From the NCBI GenBank assembly GCA_050250135.1, contig JBFWPF010000035.1:1-13670 (forward strand): a stretch of DNA of 13,670 bases, given 5' to 3'. The DNA is from JBFWPF01 sp050250135. GTDB lineage: Bacteria; Chlamydiota; Chlamydiia; Chlamydiales; JAFEGQ01. How positions within the stretch are numbered: position 1 is the stretch's first letter; each line of letters starts with the position of its first letter. The notes below the pieces were generated by a model. It had not been told where the DNA came from. It ran no database searches and worked only from the letters and a program-made list of their open reading frames with translations. Position numbers and translations under genes: made by a program. Shown here piece after piece: positions 6,523 to 13,545 of this stretch.

Positions 6523-8157
6523 GACCGGATCGAAATGGGTGCCAAAGTTGGCAATGTAGACGCTCTTACCGGTCGCCTGGGCATTGAGGCTGAACTCCTG
6601 CCAGAGAGTCTTGAGCCCCATCTTTTCTCGAATCTCTGCCGGATGGATTTTCAGTACAAATATTTTGATATTGAGAGACTCGGCTAAGATCAACCCCGAC
6701 TGTTTGGGATTATCCGGATGCTCGTTGCGCCAAGTATTGATTAGCTCTTTGAGTTCTTGTACGCTCTTTTCAACCTGCTGCCCAATCGCATCGTAGAAGG
6801 AGTCTCGATTTTCGGCCGCCTTCCCGAGCTGGAGCATGTGTTTGGCCAATTCTTGGTTGAATAGTTCCAAGAAATTGATAGGGGTCGGAGAGACTTTATA
6901 ATCGGGGTCTACCGTTTTGCCTTGGAGCATCTCCCCGATCTGTGTTGCGAGCTGCCCCCGCTTGGCCCCAACGCTCTGGGCGGCTACAATCTGACTCTCC
7001 ACCTCTAGGGTGTCATCCTTCGCCTTGATCCGTTGAACATAGCGGTCATACTGCTGGAGTTGGTGGGGATTTGCGTCCTCCAACAGCTCTTTCAACAGCA
7101 TCAGGCGGAAAGTCCAACTCCCTTCCGTGGATCGGTTCTCAATCTTTCCAGAGGCGATTCGCTCGGCCCACTCCCTTACCGAGAACTCAGCCGCCTCTTC
7201 GGCATGCTGCTTAACCAAGCTGACCAACCGGAGGTTTTCAGGCTTAGGTAGAGAAGGTTTGGGTGGAGGGGTCACCTGTGGTGGGGGTTGCCGGCGCTTT
7301 TGAATCAGCTCCCTCACCTGCTTCTTGGCCTCATCTAGGGTTATCTCCTCCTTACTCTCAAACGGAGCAAGGGGCTTAAGGGCATTGTAGAGAGCAGCAA
7401 CCTGAAGGAGCTCCAAAGAGGGGATCTCGAGGATCGATTCGGCGAGGTGGAGACCAGCATGGGCTCTCCCTCCAAATCGGCTAGGGTTCTTAATCTCCTC
7501 TGTTCCTTGGATGGCCCCCAAAAGGTATTCCCAGAAGGCGGTATACTCGTCAAGGGGGAATTCAAAGCCTAAATAGATCTGGGTCAACTCGGAAAAGCTC
7601 TCGCATTTGAAGGCGGGAGGGACTTTTGGAGGGGGCGCAGGTTTTAAAAGCTGTAGCTTCTCGATCTCCTTAATAGCCGTTTCGATCGACTTCTCATCCC
7701 CTTCAGGGACAATAGCGTGTTTTGGATCGAGCTCTTTCCAAACGACTTGGACCGCCATGTGGAGTTGCTTTATCTGCTCTGGGCTGCACCTCTTGGTCTT
7801 GAGGAGCTCCCTGACAATGGTAACCCGAGCCGCCGTCGGCCCGCCAAATCGAAGAAGGGAATCGGGGATCTTGCGCTCCCCTCCAACGACTCGAATGAGC
7901 TCGACAATCGCCGTCGGCTCCTCCAGAGCTTCTTCTAGGAAGTGCTCGGCCAAGCCTTTGACCCCCTCGATCTTGGGCTGAGGGGGTGGGGTTGGGCGGT
8001 GAGCAGGGGGATTGACATACACCGGGATTTGCGTGTGTCCGCCCCACATAGCGCGCAGGGCAAGCGCTGTCACTGCAGTGTGCAGCGCCACATGGGTCCA
8101 AAAGTCGGCCTCAGTATAGGCATCCCAAGCTAAATTAAGTACTCGTGAGATAGACAT
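6505..8157 (-). CDS. OTU-like (pseudo)deubiquitinase with three helical repeats, candidate effector
   Basis: The protein has 550 residues. The N-terminus has a mildly hydrophobic stretch (about 20-38), then a proline-rich linker (50-60). Three divergent repeats of about 100 residues follow (about 66-165, 186-285, 308-395), sharing RFGG-type and LLKELLE/LAESILE-type helices and separated by proline-rich linkers at 172-182 and 290-305. The C-terminus (about 430-550) resembles an OTU cysteine protease: NRDSFYDAIGQQ (450-461) fits the catalytic 'DGxCfydAia.ql' block, SGLILAESLNIKIFVL (487-502) fits the following helix-strand, and VYIANFGTHFDPVL (533-546) fits the strand with catalytic His541. The cysteine position is Ser453 (codon TCC, one base from TGC). 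OTU enzymes remove ubiquitin from proteins, and Chlamydia encodes one (ChlaOTU). With Ser the protein may bind rather than cleave ubiquitin. No clear Shine-Dalgarno. It lies between two conserved chlamydial blocks. The OTU assignment is by eye. Confidence 0.6.
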   Translation of the reverse strand: MSISRVLNLAWDAYTEADFWTHVALHTAVTALALRAMWGGHTQIPVYVNPPAHRPTPPPQPKIEGVKGLAEHFLEEALEEPTAIVELIRVVGGERKIPDSLLRFGGPTAARVTIVRELLKTKRCSPEQIKQLHMAVQVVWKELDPKHAIVPEGDEKSIETAIKEIEKLQLLKPAPPPKVPPAFKCESFSELTQIYLGFEFPLDEYTAFWEYLLGAIQGTEEIKNPSRFGGRAHAGLHLAESILEIPSLELLQVAALYNALKPLAPFESKEEITLDEAKKQVRELIQKRRQPPPQVTPPPKPSLPKPENLRLVSLVKQHAEEAAEFSVREWAERIASGKIENRSTEGSWTFRLMLLKELLEDANPHQLQQYDRYVQRIKAKDDTLEVESQIVAAQSVGAKRGQLATQIGEMLQGKTVDPDYKVSPTPINFLELFNQELAKHMLQLGKAAENRDSFYDAIGQQVEKSVQELKELINTWRNEHPDNPKQSGLILAESLNIKIFVLKIHPAEIREKMGLKTLWQEFSLNAQATGKSVYIANFGTHFDPVLPISQ

Positions 8158-8201
8158 GCAACTAGTCTATCTCTTTGAGAAATAAAAGGGAATGTCAATT
8201 T

Positions 8202-8750
8202 TTATTTATATAAACGGGTCACCCCATCCCGCCGGTAGAAGTCGGCAGAGGAGTAGAGGGTGGTCTGCTTCTCCCCATCAAAGCCCTCCTTGGGGAGGGG
8301 GTGGTGGGGGTCCTCTTCTCGGTCCCGTCGCCGCCCGCCGCCCCGGAAGGCGACATGGGTAATCAGCCCCTCAGGGCCAGCAGTCCGGACAAAGGCGAGT
8401 AAGGTCCTTAACATCCAAGCGGTTAGAGGGGGGCTTAGGGTGGATTCGGCTCGGCTGACCGACCGCTTGGCTTCCTGCCTCGCTACTGCCAGCTGCTCGG
8501 AGCCGAGGAGGAGGTTGAGGGTTGAGAGGGCGGCCCGGGCGAGGCGGAGCCCGCTGTCGCGCCGCTCCTTGTGGCGGAGCCCCAAGAGCTTCTCCAGGCG
8601 AGCCGCTAAGCGGCTATCCCCTTGCCGGACAGCGCGGTGGGTAAAGGGGCGGGAGAGCTTAGGACGGGGCATCTCTTGGAGAGTCCCGATCAGCTCCCGG
8701 CGGCCCGGGGTATCTAATTTCTTGATTTTGGGCGTCTTACGTTCTGCCAT
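8202..8750 (-). CDS. hypothetical protein, possible CT724 counterpart by position
   Basis: The protein has 182 residues, is very basic, and is rich in Arg and Lys throughout. No domain is recognised. The first 70 residues are charged, the middle (about 85-125) is helical with Leu/Ala repeats, and the end has a tyrosine-containing tail finishing TRLYK. The ATG at 8750 has AAGGGA three bases upstream, and TATAAT lies 28 bases upstream. The + strand holds an overlapping frame of similar length (8260-8784), but the - strand frame has the ribosome binding site and the promoter and ends before the next gene. In C. trachomatis the gene beside the pseudouridine synthase CT723 is the unknown CT724. 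Position supports equivalence, but I cannot confirm it by sequence. Confidence 0.6.
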   Translation of the reverse strand: MAERKTPKIKKLDTPGRRELIGTLQEMPRPKLSRPFTHRAVRQGDSRLAARLEKLLGLRHKERRDSGLRLARAALSTLNLLLGSEQLAVARQEAKRSVSRAESTLSPPLTAWMLRTLLAFVRTAGPEGLITHVAFRGGGRRRDREEDPHHPLPKEGFDGEKQTTLYSSADFYRRDGVTRLYK

Positions 8751-8777
8751 TTCCCTTAACCTCTTCTGTATGACTCT

Positions 8778-8783
8778 ATTATA
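8778..8783 (-). promoter_or_regulatory. -10 box for the small hypothetical gene
   Basis: A perfect TATAAT lies on the - strand between the two - strand genes. The best -35 candidates (TTAACA at a spacing of 20) are poor. Confidence 0.4.
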
Positions 8784-8816
8784 GCCTTACCTGATTAAGA
8801 TCGTGTTAAGATGGGG

Positions 8817-9506
8817 TTAGCTGAAGATTTTATTTTGATCGGCGGGGGAGAGGGGCTTGTAGCTTCCTACGGGGAGCTCCCCTAGGGTAAGGCCGCCGAT
8901 CCGGACCCGGCAGAGGGCCAGGCAGGTGAGGCCGGCGCTCTCGAGCATCACCCGGACCTCCCGCTTTTTCCCCTCGCCGACGGTGATCCTAAGCTGGTTT
9001 CCCCTCTTTTCGACCCTGAGGGGCCTGACTGGGGTCCCCTCGACTTGGCATCCCCTAGAGAGGGCCTGGAGGTGCCCTTGGGTTACCTCTTCGGCAACCG
9101 TAGCCCAATACTCCTTTTCGATGTTACTCGAGGGGTGGATGATCCGTTGGGCGAGGTGGCCATCGTTGGTGACGATCAAAAGGCCCGTTGTCTCCTTGTC
9201 GAGGCGGCCGGCGGTAAAGAGGCGGTAGGGGAGCTCTTTGAAGAGGTCGATTACCCGCGGGGGGCCTGGGGCATTGGTGCAGAGGAGCCCCTTGGGCTTA
9301 TTCAGCATAAAGGCGACCATCCGCTCCCTCCTTCCGACGACCTCCCCATCGATCCGGATCTCATCGACTTCGGGGTCGACTTGGGTCTGCGGCAGGAGGG
9401 TGATCTTCCCATTGACGGAGACCCTTCCAGAGAAGATAATCTCTTCACAGGCACGGCGGGAGGCGACCCCGGCGGAAGCTAAAATTTTACTTAGCCGATT
9501 TCTCAT
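8817..9506 (-). CDS. rluB: rRNA pseudouridine synthase, RsuA/RluB family
   Basis: The protein has 229 residues. The start at 9506 (MRNRLSKILASAG) is chosen because this is where the S4 domain normally begins and a GGAG lies 5 bases upstream; an extension to 9593 would run into gpmA. The S4 RNA-binding domain covers about 1-55. The catalytic domain has NKPKG (69-73) and GRLDKETTGLL (100-110) with the catalytic Asp103, then GKKREVRVMLESAG near the end, typical of RluB/RluE/RluF/RsuA. These enzymes convert a specific uridine of 16S or 23S rRNA to pseudouridine; which one cannot be read from sequence alone. It is divergent from gpmA with only 34 bases between the starts. The position beside gpmA matches CT723 (yjbC). 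Confidence 0.9.
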   Translation of the reverse strand: MRNRLSKILASAGVASRRACEEIIFSGRVSVNGKITLLPQTQVDPEVDEIRIDGEVVGRRERMVAFMLNKPKGLLCTNAPGPPRVIDLFKELPYRLFTAGRLDKETTGLLIVTNDGHLAQRIIHPSSNIEKEYWATVAEEVTQGHLQALSRGCQVEGTPVRPLRVEKRGNQLRITVGEGKKREVRVMLESAGLTCLALCRVRIGGLTLGELPVGSYKPLSPADQNKIFS

Positions 9507-9540
9507 AACGGCTCCGATTTTACCACAGGGGGAGTTTGCG

Positions 9541-10224
9541 ATGGCAATTTTAGTCATGATGCGCCACGGCCAGTCGGTCTGGAACAAGCTCAATGTCTTT
9601 ACCGGTTGGGTCGACGTCCCCTTAAGTCAGGAGGGGGTCGATGAGGCCTATGCCGGGGGTAAGGAGATCGCTGACATCCCCCTCGATGTGATCTTTACCT
9701 CGACGCTGATCCGGGCTCAGATGACCGCGATGATTGCGATGCTGGTCCACAAATCGGGCAAAGTGCCGGTGATCCAGCACGAAAAGGGGAAGCTGGAGGA
9801 GTGGGGGAGGAGCCATGGGGGGGCGGCGACCGAAAAGACAATCCCGGTCTACGAGGCGTGGGAGCTCAACGAGCGTTACTATGGCGATCTTCAGGGGCAA
9901 AACAAGGATGAGATGAGGGCAAGGCATGGGGCCGAGCAGGTCCACATCTGGCGCCGCTCCTACGATGTCCCCCCTCCACATGGAGAGGCGCTCAAGAACA
10001 CAGCGGAGCGGACTAAGCCCTATTTTTGGAAAACCATTGTGCCCCGCCTGGAAAAGGGGCAGAACGTCTTTATCGCCGCCCATGGCAACTCGCTGCGCTC
10101 GATCGTGATGGATCTGGACAACCTAAGCCCAGACGAGGTGGTCAAGCTCGAGATCCCAACGGGTGCGCCCCTCATCTATGAATTCCAGGATGGAGAGTTC
10201 GTCAAGTGCCACACCTCTACCTAG
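9541..10224 (+). CDS. gpmA: 2,3-bisphosphoglycerate-dependent phosphoglycerate mutase
   Basis: The protein has 227 residues, matching the family. It interconverts 3- and 2-phosphoglycerate in glycolysis through a phosphohistidine. MRHGQSVWN (7-15) contains the phosphorylated His9, FTGWVDVPLSQEG (20-32) follows, ELNERYYGDLQGQNK (108-122) holds the acid Glu111, and AAHGNSLRSI (179-188) the second His181. The start at 9541 is chosen over the much longer upstream frame because the family begins here and GGGGGAG lies 6 bases upstream. The 5' region is very short (34 bases) and shared with the divergent rluB, so promoters of both must overlap the neighbouring coding sequence. Its stop overlaps nifS by 19 bases. 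Confidence 0.96.
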   Translation: MAILVMMRHGQSVWNKLNVFTGWVDVPLSQEGVDEAYAGGKEIADIPLDVIFTSTLIRAQMTAMIAMLVHKSGKVPVIQHEKGKLEEWGRSHGGAATEKTIPVYEAWELNERYYGDLQGQNKDEMRARHGAEQVHIWRRSYDVPPPHGEALKNTAERTKPYFWKTIVPRLEKGQNVFIAAHGNSLRSIVMDLDNLSPDEVVKLEIPTGAPLIYEFQDGEFVKCHTST

Positions 10225-11363
10225 ACCACCACACCACGACCCCTCCCTCCAAACGGGCGATAGCGGCGATGGTCTCCCTCTATGAGAGCCATTGGGGCAA
10301 CCCTGCGGCGCCCCATCCGCGCGGGCAGGAGCTTCTCCCGCTGATCGATCAGGCGCTCGGCAGGGTCTACCGCCTCCTCGGCGCCCGCGATAGCGACAAT
10401 GTGATCCTCACCTCCTCAGGGGCTGAGGCGGTCAATCACGTCGTCAACGCCGCCTACTACGAGCTGGTTCGCGAAAAGGGGCGGGACCACTTTCTCACCT
10501 CGGTGGTCGACGAGGCGCCAGTGATCCTCTCCTATGAGCGGATGGAGACCCTCGGCTGTAAAACCACCCTGATCCCGATCAATCGGCAGGGGATCGTCAC
10601 TCCCGATGCCCTAATCGACGCCCTAACTCCTCGCACCGCCCTCCTCTCCCTCTCATGGGGCAATCCGATGACCGGGGTGATCCAGCCGGTCCAGGAGCTG
10701 GCTGAGATCTGCCAGGACAGAGGCGTTTGGCTCCACCTCGACGCCACGCACATACTCGGCAAGCTCGACTTTGACCTCGATGAGATCAGCCCCGACTTTG
10801 TTTCGTTTAACGGCGATCAGATCGGCGCTCCCGCTGGGACCGGAGCCCTTTGGATTCGCGCAGGGCTCCGCACCCCTCCCCTTATCCTAGGGGCCCAGGA
10901 CCAAAATGGGCTCCGGGCTGGCCCCCTCTCTCTACCCCTCCTGACGGCCCTCTCGATCGCCTGCGAGGAGCGGCTTGAAGGGAGGGATCCCCTCTGCCTC
11001 GAGATCGCCCCCCTGCGAGATCGTCTCGAGCAAGGCCTCATCTCCATCGGCGGAACCCTCCCCTTTGCCGATTCCCCCCGCCTCCCTACCACCACTTGCG
11101 TCGCCTTTCCTGGCGTGACCAGCGACGCTCTCCTCTACACACTAGCCAAGCGGGGAGTCTACGCTAGCTTTGGCGGGGGCTCCTGCCAGCAGCTCTCCCT
11201 CCAGCTCGAAGCGGCCGGCCTCCCCCACCCCGTTGCCGACTGTGCCATCACGCTCACCCTTGGCCCTTCCACCACCGCTGCCGAGATCGACGAAGCGATC
11301 CTCCGCATCACCTCGGCCGTCCATGACCTTAAAACCCTCTCACAGGTATTCTTCGATGGCTAG
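10206..11363 (+). CDS. nifS: NifS/IscS-like class V aminotransferase, active site degenerate
   Basis: The protein has 385 residues and is full length. The fold is that of cysteine desulfurases, which take sulfur from cysteine for Fe-S clusters. Retained features are the N-terminal YLDHHTTT (5-12), TSSGAEAVN (69-77), Asp179 in LHLDA (the PLP ring aspartate), GLRAG (235-239) and a cysteine in GGGSCQQ (Cys327). Lost features matter more: the PLP-forming lysine of the 'SgHKigGPkG' motif is Gln205 (FNGDQIGAPAG, 201-211), its preceding His is Asp204, the 'EHpa' His is replaced (VDEAP), and the Arg of 'siRlSlG' is Thr (ITLTLG). A classical desulfurase reaction is therefore unlikely. The frame is clean, and it overlaps gpmA and nifU. 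In C. trachomatis the gene here is CT721. It may be a structural or regulatory partner. Confidence 0.85.
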   Translation: MPHLYLDHHTTTPPSKRAIAAMVSLYESHWGNPAAPHPRGQELLPLIDQALGRVYRLLGARDSDNVILTSSGAEAVNHVVNAAYYELVREKGRDHFLTSVVDEAPVILSYERMETLGCKTTLIPINRQGIVTPDALIDALTPRTALLSLSWGNPMTGVIQPVQELAEICQDRGVWLHLDATHILGKLDFDLDEISPDFVSFNGDQIGAPAGTGALWIRAGLRTPPLILGAQDQNGLRAGPLSLPLLTALSIACEERLEGRDPLCLEIAPLRDRLEQGLISIGGTLPFADSPRLPTTTCVAFPGVTSDALLYTLAKRGVYASFGGGSCQQLSLQLEAAGLPHPVADCAITLTLGPSTTAAEIDEAILRITSAVHDLKTLSQVFFDG

Positions 11364-12120
11364 AGCTGACCTCTCCCGCCCCTTTCCCTGGGGCCGCTAC
11401 AGCAAAAAGCTTGCCGCCCGCATCGAGACTCCCCGTTGGGCGGGCACCTTCACCCCCCAAGAAGTTGAAGGGCGCAACATCCGCCTCGTTACTGGCGAGG
11501 AGGGCTCCCTCGAGGGGGCGAACCTCGTCCGCTTCTACTGGCTTGTCGACGAGACCGATGGGGTTATCCTGGATGTCAAGCACCAGACCTTTGGCCAGTC
11601 GGCCCTCATCGGAGCTGCAGAGGTGGCCTCTGAGCTCTGCTGTGGGAAGAACTACGACCAGGCCCTCCGGATCGGCGCCGATCTCATCGACAAACATGTT
11701 CGGGACAAAACCGATATCCCTGCCTTTCCTGCTGAGACCAGCGCCCACCTCAACCTCGCCATTGGCGCTATTGAGGCGGCTGCCCATCAGTGCACCGGCA
11801 TGCCCCTCCCTTCCACCTATGTCACGCCGATGCCGCTCGACTTTGAGATTATTGAGGGGGGCTATCCCGGTTTTGAGGAGATGAGCAATCGGCAACAGAT
11901 CGCCCTTATCGAGACCCTCATCCAAGAGGAGATTCGCCCCTATATCGAGCTCGATGATGGGGGTGTTGAGATCCGTTCTCTGATCGACAAAAAGCTGACC
12001 ATTACCTACCAGGGCTCTTGCACCAGCTGCCATGCCGCCACCGGGACCACCCTCTCCACCATCCAGCAAATACTCCGCGCCAAGATCCACCCCGACCTCA
12101 CCGTCATCCCCGAACTATAG
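11356..12120 (+). CDS. nifU: NifU-like Fe-S protein with degenerate IscU-type domain
   Basis: The protein has 254 residues, with the ATG at 11356 overlapping the nifS stop by 8 bases. Residues about 25-145 follow the IscU scaffold fold (GVILDVKHQTFGQSALIGAA, 69-88, against the usual 'G.I.DakFktfGCgSaiAss'). None of the three cluster-binding cysteines is present at its expected place: GCGSA is GQSAL, ACGD is not found and the HCS block is ETSAH. Cysteines occur elsewhere (95, 96, 146). Residues about 180-254 form a normal NifU C-terminal domain with GSCTSCHAATGTTL, whose Cys222 and Cys225 can hold a cluster shared in a dimer. Cluster carrier is the best guess. The pair order nifS-nifU equals CT721-CT720. 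Confidence 0.85.
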   Translation: MARADLSRPFPWGRYSKKLAARIETPRWAGTFTPQEVEGRNIRLVTGEEGSLEGANLVRFYWLVDETDGVILDVKHQTFGQSALIGAAEVASELCCGKNYDQALRIGADLIDKHVRDKTDIPAFPAETSAHLNLAIGAIEAAAHQCTGMPLPSTYVTPMPLDFEIIEGGYPGFEEMSNRQQIALIETLIQEEIRPYIELDDGGVEIRSLIDKKLTITYQGSCTSCHAATGTTLSTIQQILRAKIHPDLTVIPEL

Positions 12121-12176
12121 TTGGGTGGAGCTGCGACAATCCCTTTTGTCCGGCCGATATTGGCCCTCCCCTTTGG

Positions 12177-12243
12177 CTCAGAAATGGCTCTGAGAACCCA
12201 TCACAAATCGAACAAAGAGCGAATCTGGTGAATTGCTCGCTCT
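12177..12243 (+). promoter_or_regulatory. two small hairpins in the antiporter leader
   Basis: The 151-base gap after nifU contains CTCAGA-AATGGC-TCTGAG (12177-12194) and a 7-bp stem AGAGCGA/TCGCTCT (12216-12222 with 12237-12243, loop of 14). Neither is followed by a T-run, so they are not intrinsic terminators. They may act on the antiporter mRNA. Confidence 0.3.
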
Positions 12244-12260
12244 AAACCAGGAGCGGCGCC

Positions 12261-12272
12261 ATGATGCGGTGA
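12261..12272 (+). CDS. three-codon leader frame (Met-Met-Arg) coupled to the antiporter start
   Basis: AGGAG at about 12249-12253 is ideally spaced (7-8 bases) from ATG 12261, which opens ATG ATG CGG TGA. Its stop shares one base with the antiporter ATG at 12272 (TGATG), an arrangement used for stop-and-restart coupling. The antiporter ATG has no ribosome binding site of its own at normal spacing. Confidence 0.35.
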   Translation: MMR

Positions 12273-13441
12273 TGGCGCTGCTCCTTCTCTTGATAGCCGT
12301 TTTAGTTGTGGCTTTCCTTGCCCTCCGTGCCTTTCTGCCCAAGATAGGAGTGGTGCCCGTTGTCGGCTATCTCATCCTCGGGTGGGGGGTAAGCCTCCTA
12401 CTGGGCGATCGCCTTCCCGGCGCAGAGGGGGCCCTCTCTGTGCTCTCTAAGATCGGCCTCGTATTGCTCCTCTTCCATATCGGTCTCGAAGCCCAGCTGC
12501 AGAGCTTGATCGAGTTGCTGGGCAAAGCGGGGTGGATTTTGGCCATCGAGGTAAGTGTGGTGGGCGTGACCGCCTGGGCGGTGATGGCCCTCTTTGGGCA
12601 GCCCATAGCCCCCTCCCTCGTTGTCGCCGTTGCCCTGGTGGCCACTAGCATTGGAGTCGCTACCCTCAATTGGCAGCGGCTGGGGAGGGTCCGCAGCAAG
12701 GAGGGGGCCCTCCTCCTCGACCTGGCCACCCTCGATGATCTCGCAGGCGTTCTCCTGATGACTCTCCTGTACGGTCTCCTGCCCTACTGGGAGGGGGGCG
12801 GTCTCTCCTTTGCCAATGTTGGGTGGCCCCTTCTGGGCGTAGCTGGCCTGATCCTGGGCTGTTACCTTTTCTCCCTCTTCGCCGAACCCCCTCTTCTCTC
12901 TGGCCTAATGAAGGTGGAAAAGCGGCCCGACACCATGCTCACCATCCTGGCTATTGGGATGATCATTGCGAGCATCGCTTCTCTCGTCCACACCTCATTC
13001 GCGGTGGGCGCCTTCTTTGCTGGCATCGCCTTTAGCCGCGATCCCAAGGCGGTCCGCCTCCATGTCTCGATGGAGTCGCTCCTCGACCTCTTTGTCCCTT
13101 TCTTCTTCTTTTGGATCGGCTACCAGACCACCCTCTCCCACTTGGGCCAGGAGTGGCCCCTCTTCCTCATCCTCCTAGGGGTGACCCTGATCGCCAAGCT
13201 CCTCTCCACCGGTTTGCCTGCCCGTTGGGTGGGGCTCTCTCCCAAGGGTTCCCTTCTCATCGGCCTTAGCATGCTCCCTCGCGCTGAAATCACCATGGTC
13301 GTTGCCGAGCATGGGCTGATACTGGGCTTTATTGGTCGGGGAACCTATAGCCTTATCTCCCTTATCGTCCTGATCTCCTGCCTGGCAACCTCCGTTCTTG
13401 TCCGTCTAGTGGATCGCGTTGCTGAGCCGAAGAGCGTTTAG
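12272..13441 (+). CDS. cation/proton antiporter, CPA2 family (Kef/NapA-like)
   Basis: The protein has 389 residues and is almost entirely hydrophobic, with roughly 11-13 membrane segments. LLLFHIGLE (65-73) matches the CPA2 'lLF.iGLe' motif, ATSIGVA (124-130) the unwound-helix region, and LDLATLDDLAGVLL (149-162) the ion-binding Asp155-Asp156 pair typical of electrogenic Na+/H+ antiporters. No C-terminal RCK/TrkA nucleotide-binding domain is present, unlike KefB/KefC. It should exchange Na+ or K+ for H+ across the inner membrane. The start at 12272 is chosen because the membrane segment begins at once; TTG 12233 and GTG 12269 are in-frame alternatives. It probably has its own promoter or reads through from nifU. 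Its stop overlaps a convergent gene tail. Confidence 0.85.
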   Translation: MALLLLLIAVLVVAFLALRAFLPKIGVVPVVGYLILGWGVSLLLGDRLPGAEGALSVLSKIGLVLLLFHIGLEAQLQSLIELLGKAGWILAIEVSVVGVTAWAVMALFGQPIAPSLVVAVALVATSIGVATLNWQRLGRVRSKEGALLLDLATLDDLAGVLLMTLLYGLLPYWEGGGLSFANVGWPLLGVAGLILGCYLFSLFAEPPLLSGLMKVEKRPDTMLTILAIGMIIASIASLVHTSFAVGAFFAGIAFSRDPKAVRLHVSMESLLDLFVPFFFFWIGYQTTLSHLGQEWPLFLILLGVTLIAKLLSTGLPARWVGLSPKGSLLIGLSMLPRAEITMVVAEHGLILGFIGRGTYSLISLIVLISCLATSVLVRLVDRVAEPKSV

Positions 13442-13545
13442 CGGGTCAAGCGCCTTTCAAATTCCTGGTAATGTGTAGCGAAGCCCTCTTCTTCCGACCA
13501 CTTTTTTACCTCAGAAAAATCGATCAACTGGCTAGATGCTATCAG
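13438..13545 (-). pseudogene. 35-codon C-terminal gene fragment truncated by the IS
   Basis: On the - strand a frame enters from the IS edge at 13545 and runs to TAA at 13438-13440, with protein-like charged content (DFSEVKKWSEEEGFATHYQ, then EFERRLTR). It overlaps the antiporter stop by three bases, as two convergent genes often do here (compare 3677-3695). The upstream part is replaced by the IS, where the frame hits a stop within about 24 bases. Product unknown. Confidence 0.45.

Noticed and set aside
8168..8198. Promoter of the OTU-like gene from TTGACA at 8193-8198 (- strand)
   Set aside because: The -35 box is perfect, but the only -10 candidate, GAGATA at a spacing of 19, is poor; not listed as a feature.
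8260..8784. 174-codon open frame on the + strand opposite the small hypothetical gene
   Set aside because: No ribosome binding site, low-complexity Arg/Ser/Pro composition and overlap with a - strand frame that has AAGGGA and TATAAT upstream.
9238..9540. Upstream extension of the gpmA frame
   Set aside because: It would run antisense through rluB, and gpmA family proteins begin at 9541, which has its own ribosome binding site.
9507..9593. Upstream extension of the rluB frame
   Set aside because: The S4 domain starts at MRNRLSKILASAG; the extra 29 residues overlap the gpmA start and are not family-like.
11170..11355. Upstream extension of the nifU frame inside nifS
   Set aside because: It translates to a Pro/Ser-rich shadow of nifS; the ATG at 11356 overlaps the nifS stop in a normal operon junction.
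11329..12090. 253-codon open frame on the - strand opposite nifU
   Set aside because: Pure shadow of the GC-rich nifU gene, glycine-rich, with no family resemblance.
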